From: Candidatus Dadabacteria bacterium
GTDB taxonomy: Bacteria > Desulfobacterota_D > UBA1144 > Nemesobacterales > CSP1-2
Direction: 5' to 3'
DNA length: 13,772 nucleotides
Assembly (NCBI GenBank): GCA_022615255.1
Contig: JAKEHC010000038.1
Coordinates: 1 to 13,772 of the forward strand
Numbering within the stretch: position 1 is the stretch's first letter; every line of letters begins with the position of its first letter. This document shows, one piece after another, positions 1 through 7,342 of the stretch. The translations under genes and the position numbers were made by a program. The notes below the pieces were generated by a model. It did no database searches. It worked only from the letters and a program-made list of their open reading frames with translations, and was not told the origin of the DNA.

Positions 1-86
1 TAGTCATGGCGCTCTATCTCACGTCTAAGTTTTTCAACCCTTCGCTTAGCCTCTTCCTTTGAGACGTGTTTTTGATCTCTTTTCAT
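1..86 (-). CDS. ligA: NAD-dependent DNA ligase LigA, N-terminal fragment
   Basis: The minus strand opens with ATG at 86 and reads through the window edge: MKRDQKHVSKEEAKRRVEKL, then RREIERHD. Only 28 codons are present. The pattern SKEEAKxRVExLRxEIxxHDY is the helical start of domain Ia of bacterial NAD-dependent ligases, which seal nicks in replication and repair using NAD+; the catalytic lysine and nucleotidyltransferase domain would lie outside the window. It sits downstream of polX on the same strand, with a 103-nt spacer holding two REP palindromes. No Shine-Dalgarno sequence or convincing promoter is visible before the ATG, so it may depend on transcription from polX. The family call rests on a short stretch; another helical protein is possible but less likely. 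Confidence 0.78.
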   Translation of the reverse strand, partial: MKRDQKHVSKEEAKRRVEKLRREIERHD

Positions 87-100
87 TTTTTTCGATTTAG

Positions 101-127
101 CAGTGGCGGGGTCACCCCGCCCCTACA
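101..127. repeat. REP palindrome A (degenerate left arm)
   Basis: The core GGCGGGGT-C-ACCCCGCC (105-121) is a perfect inverted repeat. The right flank continues CCTACA as in the other copies; the left flank (cagt) has lost the matching TGTAGG. It lies in the ligA-polX spacer, 27 nt from REP B. Confidence 0.8.
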
Positions 128-154
128 GTATTGACCCTGGTTTTGTGGAATTTC

Positions 155-180
155 TAGGGGCGAGGCATGCCTCGCCCCTA
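155..180. repeat. REP palindrome B (perfect 26-bp)
   Basis: TAGGGGCGAGGCA followed directly by its reverse complement TGCCTCGCCCCTA: a perfect 13+13 palindrome without a spacer. Its edge is 9 nt from the polX stop codon (190-192), so polX mRNA would carry it as a 3' hairpin. Together with REP A it forms a pair of the kind called a BIME in enterobacteria. Confidence 0.9.
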
Positions 181-189
181 CTGTGGTTC

Positions 190-1914
190 CTATTCTTTTC
201 TAACCTCCTTAAGCCACTTGGAAAGCCCTTTCAAGTCCATCGCATTTACAACATCTTTCTTCTCAGCCCAGCCCCTTCTTGCCGTAGAAACGCCAAGCCT
301 CATCATGCCGAGCTGGTCCGGGAGGTGGGCATCTGTTGAGATTACCAATTTAACCCCGACCTGGGTCACCTTTCTTACGTTAATATCATTTAAATCGAGT
401 CTAAGATAGTAGGAGTTAACCTCAAGAGCCTTTCCTAATGACTTAGCTGTCTTAATAACCTCATCCATATCCACCTCAAACGCCTCACGCTCCCCGATTA
501 ACCTTCCCGTAGGATGGACAAGGGCATGCACAAAGGGGTTTTGGAGAGCCTTTACTATTCGCCTTGTCATGGATTCTCTATCCATTTTAAAGCCGCTGTG
601 CACGGAGGCAATCACGATATCTAAATCCTTCAAAACCTCGTCAGGGTAATCTAGCGAGCCATCGCTCTTTATATCCACCTCTGACCCCATAAAAATTTTT
701 ATTCCCTTTATCTTCTTGTTTAACTCCTCCACCTCTTTTTTCTTCTCATAAAGCCTTTCAACTGAAAGGCCTCTTGCAATCCTAGAAGATGGGGAGTGGT
801 CAGTCATAGCGATGTATTCATACCCTAACCCTTTTGCTTTTTGAGCCATCTCTTCGATCGTCACTTTACCGTCACTCCATTTAGAGTGCATGTGAAGGTC
901 TCCCCTGATATCCTCGAGCTCTATCAGATTCGGTAGCCTTGAGTCTAAGGCGGCTTCAATCTCCCCTTTATCTTCTCTAATCTCTGGAGGAATCCAGGGA
1001 AGCTCTAGCGTTTTATAAATCTCTTCTTCTTTTTTTCCGGCTATTTTTTCTTTATCTCGAAATGCACCATACTCGTTAATTTTGAGTCCCTTTTCTAGGG
1101 CAATCGTCCTCAGCTTTATGTTATGCGCTTTTGAGCCTGTAAAATACAGAAGGGCAGCCCCATACGACTCCTGCTCCACCACACGGAGGTCTATCTGCGT
1201 CCCGTTTTCTAGAATCACACTTCCTTTTGTATCCCCTGCCGCTAAAACCTCTTTGACTGGAGAGAGATTTGTAAAAGCCTTTATAATCTCTTCTCCATTC
1301 TTTGCCATTGTAAGAATATCAATATCCCCTACGGTTTCTCTCATGCGTCTTAGCGAACCGGCTGCTATCGTTCCTTCTGTGCCGGGGATTTTACTTATCT
1401 CAAAAATTATTTCTTCTGCTAGGGGAAGAGCGATTCCAAGCGGCATCCTTTCTCCACTATGCTTAAGAAGCTCTATCCCACGCTTAATGTCTTCAACCTT
1501 TTTCTCTCCCATACCGTGAATCGTTAGGATTTTCTTCCCTTCGAGCGCCCTCTCAAGATCATCCAGGTTTTTTATACCGAGTTCTTTATTTAGTTTAGAA
1601 AGGGTCTTTGGTCCAAGTCCCTGAATCCCTAAAAGCTCTACAAGACCTTCGGGCACTTTCTTTTTTAACTTATCGTAATCATTTATCTTTCCTGTTTGTA
1701 TGAATTCACTAATTTTATCCCCCAGATCTTTTCCTATTCCCGGGATTTTAGTAAGCTCATCGCGGTTTACAATATCCTCAATGTTTACGGTTAGTTCTCT
1801 TATATTTCTGGCGGCATTCCTGTACGCCCTGATTCTAAAAGGGTTATCCTCGAGAAGATCAAGTATGTCTGCCATTGTATCGAAGATATCTCCAATCTCT
1901 CTATTTTTGCTCAT
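190..1914 (-). CDS. polX: DNA polymerase/3'-5' exonuclease PolX (PolX-PHP)
   Basis: A 574-residue family X polymerase of usual bacterial length (B. subtilis PolX is about 570), active in gap-filling DNA repair. The order is: N-terminal 8-kDa-like helical region with helix-hairpin-helix motifs (IPGIG at 57-61, IQGLG at 97-101, IHGMG at 132-136); palm nucleotidyltransferase with GS at 186-187, metal-binding D197 and D199 (GDIDI) and D242; a thumb region including YFTGSKAHN (257-265); and a C-terminal PHP phosphoesterase. All expected PHP metal residues are visible: H341, H343, D348, D372-H373, E412, H439, H467, D528 and H530. Both polymerase and exonuclease sites therefore look intact. The ATG has no Shine-Dalgarno sequence; a promoter ends 10 nt before it. 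ligA follows on the same strand, a repair-themed pairing. Confidence 0.95.
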   Translation of the reverse strand: MSKNREIGDIFDTMADILDLLEDNPFRIRAYRNAARNIRELTVNIEDIVNRDELTKIPGIGKDLGDKISEFIQTGKINDYDKLKKKVPEGLVELLGIQGLGPKTLSKLNKELGIKNLDDLERALEGKKILTIHGMGEKKVEDIKRGIELLKHSGERMPLGIALPLAEEIIFEISKIPGTEGTIAAGSLRRMRETVGDIDILTMAKNGEEIIKAFTNLSPVKEVLAAGDTKGSVILENGTQIDLRVVEQESYGAALLYFTGSKAHNIKLRTIALEKGLKINEYGAFRDKEKIAGKKEEEIYKTLELPWIPPEIREDKGEIEAALDSRLPNLIELEDIRGDLHMHSKWSDGKVTIEEMAQKAKGLGYEYIAMTDHSPSSRIARGLSVERLYEKKKEVEELNKKIKGIKIFMGSEVDIKSDGSLDYPDEVLKDLDIVIASVHSGFKMDRESMTRRIVKALQNPFVHALVHPTGRLIGEREAFEVDMDEVIKTAKSLGKALEVNSYYLRLDLNDINVRKVTQVGVKLVISTDAHLPDQLGMMRLGVSTARRGWAEKKDVVNAMDLKGLSKWLKEVRKE

Positions 1915-1924
1915 GTTAATGTAA

Positions 1925-1953
1925 ATTATATTGTAGGTAGAATGGATTTTAAA
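1925..1953 (-). promoter_or_regulatory. Promoter of polX, probably leaderless
   Basis: On the minus strand, TTTAAA (1953-1948), a 17-nt spacer and TATAAT (1930-1925). The -10 box ends 10 nt before the ATG, so the transcript would start about 4 nt before it, leaving no room for a ribosome binding site. The -35 box nearly touches REP C. Confidence 0.55.
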
Positions 1954-1954
1954 G

Positions 1955-1981
1955 TAGAGACGACCCGGCGCGTCGTCTCTA
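1955..1981. repeat. REP-like palindrome C (GACGAC subfamily)
   Basis: TAGAGACGAC (1955-1964), 7-nt loop CCGGCGC, GTCGTCTCTA (1972-1981): a perfect 10-bp stem. The arm differs from the GTAGGGGCG copies but resembles the copy at 6981-7023, suggesting a second subfamily. It lies just upstream of the polX promoter. Confidence 0.8.
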
Positions 1982-2002
1982 TAATTTAAGGTCTTACCAA
2001 GG

Positions 2003-2026
2003 AGGGGCGACCGGCCGGTCGCCCCT
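2003..2026. repeat. REP palindrome D (perfect 24-bp)
   Basis: AGGGGCGACCGG followed by its reverse complement CCGGTCGCCCCT, perfect over 24 bp, then TAC. It lies 22 nt after REP C and 20 nt before the stop codon of the minus-strand gene ending at 2046, so it would form a hairpin in that gene's 3' untranslated RNA. Confidence 0.9.
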
Positions 2027-2045
2027 ACGTTCTAGTCTAAGGGTG

Positions 2046-2804
2046 CTATCTCCTTCCGAATCCTCTGGATGAACCCCCCATCCTGCCTGTAGAGGTTCTT
2101 CCCATTCCTTTGAAGGAGCCGCCTTTATACCTATTAGAGAAGTTTGATGTTCCTATCCTGCCAGGAAGATTCTTTATGAAAGGCGAGTTTGATCTAAAAT
2201 GGCGGCTGCCATTATTATTTCCTGGTTTTATTACGGTGCCGTAGCTATTAAAAGGTAATCGGGTTCGTAAATTTTTCTCCGTGCCCCTTTTCCTATCTAC
2301 CCTTTTTATTCCCGGCTCTCTGAGTATTGGCAAGCCTGTTTTAATCATTTTGGACTTGTTACGGTACGGATTACGGTAAGAATAGGGATATTTGTAATAT
2401 CGGCGTGGGGAGAAAAAGAACGGGTTATAAGCAAAGGGCGAGAAAATGAAGGGGCAGTTAAAGAAAAAGGGATACCCAAAAGAGAAAAAGAACGGATTAC
2501 TGTAGTAAGAGAATCCGAATGAAAAGAAGAAAGGATTGTAATAGAAAGGGGCAAAAAGAAACGCCGGGTAAAAGAACGGGGATGGATAGTAATAGGGAGA
2601 GTTAACGTAAACTGGGCTTGTATATGCTGTATTAGTAGTGACAAAGTTACTAGACCTTGCGCCTGTCTCTCCAAAAAGGGTTATCCCTTTGCTTGCGTAT
2701 GGGTCCTCTCCAACCGTCTGTGAATATGACTCTATACTGAATAAGATTAATACCAGGAAGGGCATAAAAAATAAGCTAAGAAAACCGTCCCTTTTTTTCC
2801 TCAT
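2046..2804 (-). CDS. Exported Phe/Tyr/Pro/Asn-rich low-complexity protein, unknown function
   Basis: A 252-residue protein of no recognised family. Residues 1-29 look like a Sec signal peptide: positive MRKKR, hydrophobic FLSLFFMPFLVLILF, then ESYSQ as a likely cleavage region. Residues 66-147 are very aromatic, with about 40 Phe/Tyr among 82 residues. NPFFFS occurs at 90-95, 103-108 and 128-133; the first two copies extend to NPFFFSFG with a 13-residue period. The C-terminal third has scattered Arg/Lys and ends in a Gly/Arg/Ser-rich tail (GMGRTSTGRMGGSSRGFGRR), giving a strongly basic end. There is one Cys (117). No catalytic motif is visible. The start is well supported by GGAGGTG (2810-2816) just upstream of the ATG. 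A surface, matrix or aggregation-prone structural role is speculation. The reading frame itself is secure: signal peptide, Shine-Dalgarno sequence and promoter agree. Confidence 0.85.
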   Translation of the reverse strand: MRKKRDGFLSLFFMPFLVLILFSIESYSQTVGEDPYASKGITLFGETGARSSNFVTTNTAYTSPVYVNSPYYYPSPFFYPAFLFAPFYYNPFFFSFGFSYYSNPFFFSFGYPFFFNCPFIFSPFAYNPFFFSPRRYYKYPYSYRNPYRNKSKMIKTGLPILREPGIKRVDRKRGTEKNLRTRLPFNSYGTVIKPGNNNGSRHFRSNSPFIKNLPGRIGTSNFSNRYKGGSFKGMGRTSTGRMGGSSRGFGRR

Positions 2805-2826
2805 GGTAACACCTCCCCAAGAGATA

Positions 2827-2855
2827 ATATTAAAATTCTACCACAGGTTTTTAAA
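2827..2855 (-). promoter_or_regulatory. Promoter of the aromatic-rich exported protein gene
   Basis: On the minus strand, TTTAAA (2855-2850), 17-nt spacer, TAATAT (2832-2827). The predicted start near 2820 gives a leader of about 16 nt containing GGGGAGGTG, so this gene, unlike polX, would have a short leader with a Shine-Dalgarno sequence. Confidence 0.45.
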
Positions 2856-2980
2856 CATTTATATATACAATTTTCAAATGGGATTTGTAATAAACCAGTT
2901 ATATGGTAAAGGGCTTTTCAAATATCGGTTGGGGAAGGGATTTGAGAGATAAGTGGCTCAATCTTACAAGGAGAACTAGT

Positions 2981-4702
2981 CTACCTTTCCACTGACGCTG
3001 TTTCTACCTCATTGGAATAGCGTTTTACTCCGGAAAATATTCCATCTGCGATTTCATTTAAATAATCCTGGTTTCTTAGTCTTTTTTCATCCCGCGGGTT
3101 TGTAATGAATGACGTCTCTACAAGGATGCTAGGGACATCGGCGCCTATCAGGACTATAAAAGGAGCCTTTTTTACCCCTATATTTCTAACGGGCTGGTAT
3201 TTCCTTGCTACATTGGTAGAGACTGAGCTCTGAACGTGCGAGGCGAGCCTTTTGGATTCGTCGATCTTAGAGTTCAAGAGGTATTTTTTTATTATATCCC
3301 TGAGGTCGCTTATTCCTTTTGTCGTGGTAACGTTCTCGCGTGCGGCAACGGCTAGCGCCTCCGGGTCGTTTGTGAAGCTCAGTATGTAGGTCTCAATCCC
3401 ATGCGCGCCGCTGTTTCTAGCGGCATTGCAGTGTATTGATATAAAAAGATCAGCCCTTTGCTTTTTCGCTATGGCTGTCCTTTCTTCAAGGGGTATAAAT
3501 CTATCGCTCTCCCTTGTAAGCATCACGCGTGAGATTCCAAACTCGCTTCCAGATTCCTCAATCTTTCTTTTAAGCGCTTTTGCTATGGCGAGCGTGACAT
3601 CCTTTTCCTTCAAGCCCGTAGGACCTATCGCCCCCGGGTCATGTCCACCGTGCCCCGGGTCTATTACAACTGTTCTTACTTTTAATCCGAGCGCTCCACG
3701 CAGGGCTGTGATGTCTTTCCCATCCTGCTTTGGGAGACCAGGTAAGCCCTTATCCTCTTCTTGTTCTCTCTTCTTAGCAACCGCATTACCGGTTATATCA
3801 TAGCCGTAGATGTCCATGACGATTCTGTAAGGATCATGCAATGAAAAAACCTTATAGTTCTTAAAGGTCTTCGTGTACAGGACAACCCTGACAGTATCAA
3901 GCGTATTTCTTCCAAATTTTATATCCTTAAGCAAGCCGCCCTCAACAGGCTCCATATAAAGATTACGGTCAACCGTTGTGCCTTTTATGTCAACGTAAAG
4001 CCTTTGAGGCACACCGATTTCCTCATCTTGCTTTAACAGGCGGGATTTGAAAGAGGTTTCCTTATCAATGTGTATTACTACCCTGGTTGAGTCATCGGCG
4101 GACCAATGACGTATCTGATTCACACGTGCAAGCCCCTTTAAGTCATTATCGGCACTGGCAATTTCTTTTTGAGGGATTTTATAGTCCTTGGGTTTATAGG
4201 GCGATAGCTCATCAAGCTTGCCCTTAGCCGCAGTTGTCATATCGCCCTTTGGGTAGAACCTGATTACCTTATCATACTCTCCATATGCCTCAGACTTATC
4301 CCATTCTTCGATTATCCTCGCAATCCTGAGCTGCGCATCATCGGTCAGATTGCTATCGGGGTAAACCCTGACGAATTCCTTGCTAAGCTCTATGGATTTT
4401 CCTAGGTTTTCCCTTGAGTTAAACCTGTTACCCATCTCCTCATACAGCTTCCCTGCGAGGAATAGGGAATTTGGCGCCTTGGGGCTATCGGGATAGGTCC
4501 TATAAATGCTATAGAAGGCTTGTGCGATTGAATGCCAGATTTCATAATTACTTATCTTAGATGGGTCTCCTATCAGTTTCTTATAAAGACCGACCGATTC
4601 TTGAAACAGCACCTCACCCTTTCCCTGGGGTGCCGATAAGACCTGGTAGGGAATCAGAAAGACTGCTAAAAGTAGCGCTAGGGCAGGGGTCCTAAGGCTC
4701 AA
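2981..4702 (-). CDS. Exported N-acetylmuramoyl-L-alanine amidase (AMIN + Amidase_3)
   Basis: A 573-residue zinc amidase that cuts the bond between MurNAc and the stem peptide in periplasmic peptidoglycan, as in AmiC-type cell-separation enzymes. Domain order: signal peptide (1-23, ending VLSA); TPR-like helical repeats (about 50-165, with spaced YPDS motifs at 70-73 and 114-117); AMIN domain (about 192-300), which usually targets amidases to the septum or wall; basic/acidic linker; Amidase_3 catalytic domain (343-561). Zinc and catalytic residues are visible: H351 in DPGHGG, E366, H424 in SIHCNA (usually SIHANA) and E529 in LVETSF. TPR repeats fused N-terminally to AMIN and Amidase_3 suggest an extra protein-binding role. 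The start is TTG at 4702; no in-frame ATG or GTG gives a sensible signal peptide, there is no Shine-Dalgarno sequence, and a promoter ends 9 nt upstream. Confidence 0.93.
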   Translation of the reverse strand: MSLRTPALALLLAVFLIPYQVLSAPQGKGEVLFQESVGLYKKLIGDPSKISNYEIWHSIAQAFYSIYRTYPDSPKAPNSLFLAGKLYEEMGNRFNSRENLGKSIELSKEFVRVYPDSNLTDDAQLRIARIIEEWDKSEAYGEYDKVIRFYPKGDMTTAAKGKLDELSPYKPKDYKIPQKEIASADNDLKGLARVNQIRHWSADDSTRVVIHIDKETSFKSRLLKQDEEIGVPQRLYVDIKGTTVDRNLYMEPVEGGLLKDIKFGRNTLDTVRVVLYTKTFKNYKVFSLHDPYRIVMDIYGYDITGNAVAKKREQEEDKGLPGLPKQDGKDITALRGALGLKVRTVVIDPGHGGHDPGAIGPTGLKEKDVTLAIAKALKRKIEESGSEFGISRVMLTRESDRFIPLEERTAIAKKQRADLFISIHCNAARNSGAHGIETYILSFTNDPEALAVAARENVTTTKGISDLRDIIKKYLLNSKIDESKRLASHVQSSVSTNVARKYQPVRNIGVKKAPFIVLIGADVPSILVETSFITNPRDEKRLRNQDYLNEIADGIFSGVKRYSNEVETASVER

Positions 4703-4711
4703 TTTAATTAA

Positions 4712-4740
4712 ATAATAAATCCATTTTAGGGAATTGTAAA
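4712..4740 (-). promoter_or_regulatory. Promoter of the amidase gene, probably leaderless
   Basis: On the minus strand, TTTACA (4740-4735), exactly 17 nt, TATTAT (4717-4712), then 9 nt to the TTG start codon. The transcript should begin within a few bases of the TTG. This also supports TTG as the true start. Confidence 0.6.
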
Positions 4741-4874
4741 TCAGTTTTAAAAATATTTTTAGATTTGGCGAATCCCCCCGATCTTTCCGTGGGTTTTACG
4801 TGTCATGGAAGGGTAGCGAGGGCAAACGAGGTTGATGAAGCCTGTTGTGTTTCGTATCGGCTTCCCATTATCTT

Positions 4875-4903
4875 TTGAAAAGAGGGCGACTAAATGCTAA
4901 ACT
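4875..4903 (+). promoter_or_regulatory. Promoter of the PhnP-like/apgM operon, probably leaderless
   Basis: TTGAAA (4875-4880), exactly 17 nt, TAAACT (4898-4903), then 7 nt to ATG at 4911, so transcription should start at or next to the start codon. It faces away from the amidase promoter; the 134 nt between the two show no other clear element. Confidence 0.6.
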
Positions 4904-4910
4904 TTGCAAA

Positions 4911-5678
4911 ATGAGGGTTATATTACTTGGATGCGGCACGTCAACCGGCGTTCCTATAATCGGCTGTAACTGCTCTACATGCACATCGAATAACCCAAGA
5001 AATAAGAGGACCAGGACTTCGGTTTTTATTCAAACTCATAAAAAAAATATAATTGTTGATACTTCTACAGACCTTAGATTTCAAGCCTTAACATATGGCA
5101 TAACAAGGATAGACGGCGTCCTCTATACACACTCGCATGCAGACCATACACACGGCATTGACGATCTCAGAACATATAACTTTATTAATAAGATGATGAT
5201 CCCATGCTATGGAGATCCAAAGACTGTTGCGACAATAAAAATGAACTTCAGGTATATATTCGACGGCTCATATGCGGCTGGTGGGAAACCGCAACTAGAG
5301 ATAACTCCGATAACGGATGAGATGGATTTTCACGGAATAAAAATAACCCCGATAGAGATCAATCACGCAGACTGGATGATATATGGCTACAGAATAGGGA
5401 AGATGGCTTATCTTACTGACTGCAGTGGGATTCCTGAGAGATCAATGAGGAGATTAGAAGGGCTCGACCTTCTCATAATAGATGCTTTGAGATATACGCC
5501 TCACTCAGCACATTTCAGCGTTAACCAGGCTGTTGACTATGCCAGAAGGATTAAACCAGGGATTTCCGTCCTAACGCACATGGGGCATGAGCTTGAATAC
5601 GACGAGCTTTCAAGGAAGCTCCCGGAAGGTATAATGCCTGCCTACGACGGGATGGAATTTGAGCTTGATGAGGCATGA
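4911..5678 (+). CDS. PhnP-like metallo-beta-lactamase-fold phosphodiesterase
   Basis: A 255-residue metal hydrolase starting MRVILLGCGTSTGVPIIGCN. The metal signature HSHADH is at 74-79, with further candidate ligands H152, D170 (LTDCSG) and H223. H201 lies where E. coli PhnP has its proposed catalytic His. The Cys cluster C19-x-C21-x2-C24 matches the structural zinc site of PhnP, which hydrolyses 5-phosphoribosyl 1,2-cyclic phosphate. No phosphonate (phn) genes are nearby, so the substrate may be another cyclic phosphodiester; the fold and metal site are sure, the substrate is not. An in-frame ATG lies 66 nt upstream, but it would place 22 non-conserved residues before the family's usual start, and the promoter -10 box lies between the two, so 4911 is chosen. 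apgM follows 68 nt later, probably in the same transcript. Confidence 0.9.
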   Translation: MRVILLGCGTSTGVPIIGCNCSTCTSNNPRNKRTRTSVFIQTHKKNIIVDTSTDLRFQALTYGITRIDGVLYTHSHADHTHGIDDLRTYNFINKMMIPCYGDPKTVATIKMNFRYIFDGSYAAGGKPQLEITPITDEMDFHGIKITPIEINHADWMIYGYRIGKMAYLTDCSGIPERSMRRLEGLDLLIIDALRYTPHSAHFSVNQAVDYARRIKPGISVLTHMGHELEYDELSRKLPEGIMPAYDGMEFELDEA

Positions 5679-5746
5679 TTCAGGATGCACGATACAAGAT
5701 GCATAAGGGGCAGACCCGAAACCAGAGGTGAAAAGGAGTTTACAAG

Positions 5747-6970
5747 ATGCAAGAGATAATTCGCGAGCTACTAGAGCCCAACGATACGAAGATTGTTCTC
5801 TGTGTGTTGGATGGACTAGGCGGGCTTCCTCTTGATGGAAAAACGGAGCTTGAGGCGGCCTCTACTCCAAACCTTGACGAGCTTTCAAGGCGGGGGGCTT
5901 GTGGGCTTCACATGCCTGTAGCGCGCGGGATCACACCGGGAAGCGGTCCCTCTCATTTAGGACTTTTTGGCTACGATCCGTTTAGATACGAGATAGGCCG
6001 TGGTGTTCTTGAGGCGCTTGGGCTCGGGATCGAGCTCTCTCCTAGCGAGGTAGCGATTCGCGGAAATTTCGCAACACTGAAATATAAAGGAGCAAAACCA
6101 ATTATAGCGGACAGAAGGGGTGGGAGAATAGCTACCGAAGAGAATAAAAGAATAGCAGGAAGGATTAGAGAAAAGATTAGGAGTATAGATGGGGTAAAGG
6201 TCTCTATAACATCCGGGATGGAGCACAGGTTTGCGCTCGTGTTTACTTTTCCTGAGCCTCTCCCTTCAGGGGCGGATGATATAACTGATACAGACCCTCA
6301 AAAGGAGGGAAAAGCTCCACTTAAGCCTACTCCGAGAAGAAAAGAGGCTGAGAGGGTGGCTCATATAGCAGAGAGGTTTATTGAGATTGCGACAGAAATC
6401 ATTAAGGATGAGAAGGCGGCTAATTATTTACTTCTTAGGGGTTTTTCGGTTTATCCTAATCTCCCGCAGTTTTCTCAAGCCTATGGGCTAAAAGCTGCTA
6501 CTACCGCCGCATACCCTATGTATCGGGGCGTGGCTAAGCTTCTTGGGATGGATGTTTTGGAGGTGCAAGATGCCTCTACCAGGAGCGGGGTGGAAACACT
6601 AAAGAGGCATTTTAAGGAATACGATTTTTTTTACTTTCATGTAAAAAAGACAGACAGCTACGGCGAGGATGGAAACTACTGGGGCAAGGTAAAGGTAATA
6701 GAGGAGTTTGATAGCTTTGTTCCCGAAATATTGAATCTTAAACCGGATGTCCTGGTTGTTACTGGCGATCATTCAACGCCAGCGGTTCTGAAATCCCATA
6801 GCTGGCACCCCGTGCCTTTCCTTCTCCATTCTCCCTACACACGAGGCGGGGGGAGTTTAGGATTCTCTGAAAAGGAATGCCTGAAGGGGGAGCTTGGTAT
6901 ATTCAGGGCGACGGATGCGATGCCCCTTATTCTTTCCCACGCAAAAAGGCTTCAGAAATTTGGGGCGTAG
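5747..6970 (+). CDS. apgM: 2,3-bisphosphoglycerate-independent phosphoglycerate mutase, archaeal type (ApgM)
   Basis: A 407-residue member of the alkaline phosphatase superfamily that interconverts 3- and 2-phosphoglycerate in glycolysis and gluconeogenesis, in the cytosol. Visible landmarks are D22 in VLDGLGG, the probable phosphorylated serine S66 in TPGSGPSH, the family block ALGLGIELSPSEVAIRGNFA (90-109), TDxDPH-like TDTDPQ (180-185), AAYPMYRGVA (254-263), D341-H342 in TGDHSTP and H354 in SHSWHP. The motif at 302-309 is TDSYGEDG; archaeal enzymes usually have TDxxGHDG, so the His that binds metal is Glu here (E307). Length is typical for the family (about 400) and distinct from the 510-residue GpmI. 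AAAGGAG (5733-5739) supports the ATG. It follows the PhnP-like gene and is followed by two REPs. Confidence 0.94.
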   Translation: MQEIIRELLEPNDTKIVLCVLDGLGGLPLDGKTELEAASTPNLDELSRRGACGLHMPVARGITPGSGPSHLGLFGYDPFRYEIGRGVLEALGLGIELSPSEVAIRGNFATLKYKGAKPIIADRRGGRIATEENKRIAGRIREKIRSIDGVKVSITSGMEHRFALVFTFPEPLPSGADDITDTDPQKEGKAPLKPTPRRKEAERVAHIAERFIEIATEIIKDEKAANYLLLRGFSVYPNLPQFSQAYGLKAATTAAYPMYRGVAKLLGMDVLEVQDASTRSGVETLKRHFKEYDFFYFHVKKTDSYGEDGNYWGKVKVIEEFDSFVPEILNLKPDVLVVTGDHSTPAVLKSHSWHPVPFLLHSPYTRGGGSLGFSEKECLKGELGIFRATDAMPLILSHAKRLQKFGA

Positions 6971-6980
6971 AATATGGTTA

Positions 6981-7023
6981 GACGACCCGGCAGTTCGTGT
7001 CTGCCAGCTGGTTGTCGTCCCTA
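6981..7023. repeat. REP-like palindrome E (GACGAC subfamily, imperfect)
   Basis: GACGAC (6981-6986) pairs with GTCGTC (7014-7019), and inner GGCAG (6989-6993) pairs with CTGCC (7001-7005) around a 7-nt loop; the right half has extra unpaired bases. The right flank ends CCCTAC. It lies 10 nt after the apgM stop and may serve as a 3' hairpin. Confidence 0.65.
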
Positions 7024-7043
7024 CAGAAGTGCGATAATCTATT

Positions 7044-7071
7044 GTAGGGGCGCCGTTAACGGCGTTTCTAC
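7044..7071. repeat. REP palindrome F
   Basis: GTAGGGGCGCCGTT followed by AACGGCGTTTCTAC: a 28-bp palindrome with three mismatched positions (GGG against TTT, which could pair as G-U in RNA). The centre CCGTTAACGG is perfect. It lies between apgM and the tRNA gene. Confidence 0.8.
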
Positions 7072-7123
7072 TTGCTTATCAAGGGAGCGTATGCTAATTT
7101 AATTTTCAATTAGAAGGAAACGT

Positions 7124-7210
7124 GCCGAAGTGGCGGAACTGGGAGACGCGCTGTCTTGAGGGGGCAGTGCCAGCAATGGCGTGCGGGTTCGACTCCCGCC
7201 TTCGGCACCA
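7124..7210 (+). tRNA. tRNA-Leu (anticodon GAG)
   Basis: An 87-nt class II tRNA. The acceptor stem GCCGAAG (7124-7130) pairs with CTTCGGC (7200-7206), followed by discriminator A and encoded CCA. The anticodon arm CTGTC-TTGAGGG-GGCAG (7151-7167) gives anticodon GAG at 7158-7160, reading CUC/CUU. A long variable arm (GCCA-GCAA-TGGC) and the T arm GCGGG-TTCGACT-CCCGC are present. The D arm GGAACTGGGAGAC matches bacterial tRNA-Leu. Every stem closes, so it looks functional. Confidence 0.97.
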
Positions 7211-7342
7211 CTAATACGTTCAAGTATGCATGAGGGACTGGATTCCGGATTAAAACAATCGTAAATAAGGCCTGTAGATGGCTAAAGCCTTCAACTTTAT
7301 AGTAGCAAGCTGATTACGAAATTAATCTGATCCTCGTAGAGG

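Noticed and set aside
103..409. Two plus-strand open frames of about 80 codons running through REPs A and B into polX
   Set aside because: They overlap polX antisense and read through palindromes (giving AGSPRPY-like peptides); there is no Shine-Dalgarno sequence or conserved motif.
1082..1519. 145-codon plus-strand frame antisense to polX, and similar long antisense frames at 2345-2674, 3426-3803, 9563-9841 and 10744-11178
   Set aside because: Each mirrors a well-supported gene on the other strand and has no recognisable protein features.
4845..4910. Upstream in-frame ATG for the PhnP-like gene
   Set aside because: It adds 22 residues before the family's normal MRVxxLGxGTSxG start, and the promoter for the gene lies inside this stretch.
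4911..5678. A phosphonate-degradation (phn) operon suggested by the PhnP-like gene
   Set aside because: No C-P lyase or phosphonate transport genes flank it; the neighbour is apgM.
5693..5751. An 11-nt direct repeat (TACAAGATGCA at 5693 and 5741), the second copy covering the apgM start
   Set aside because: Short and low in complexity; the first copy opens only a ten-codon frame. It is probably local duplication without function.
7072..7100. Promoter for tRNA-Leu (TTGCTT, 17 nt, TAATTT)
   Set aside because: Only three matches in each hexamer; not better than chance in this AT-rich stretch.
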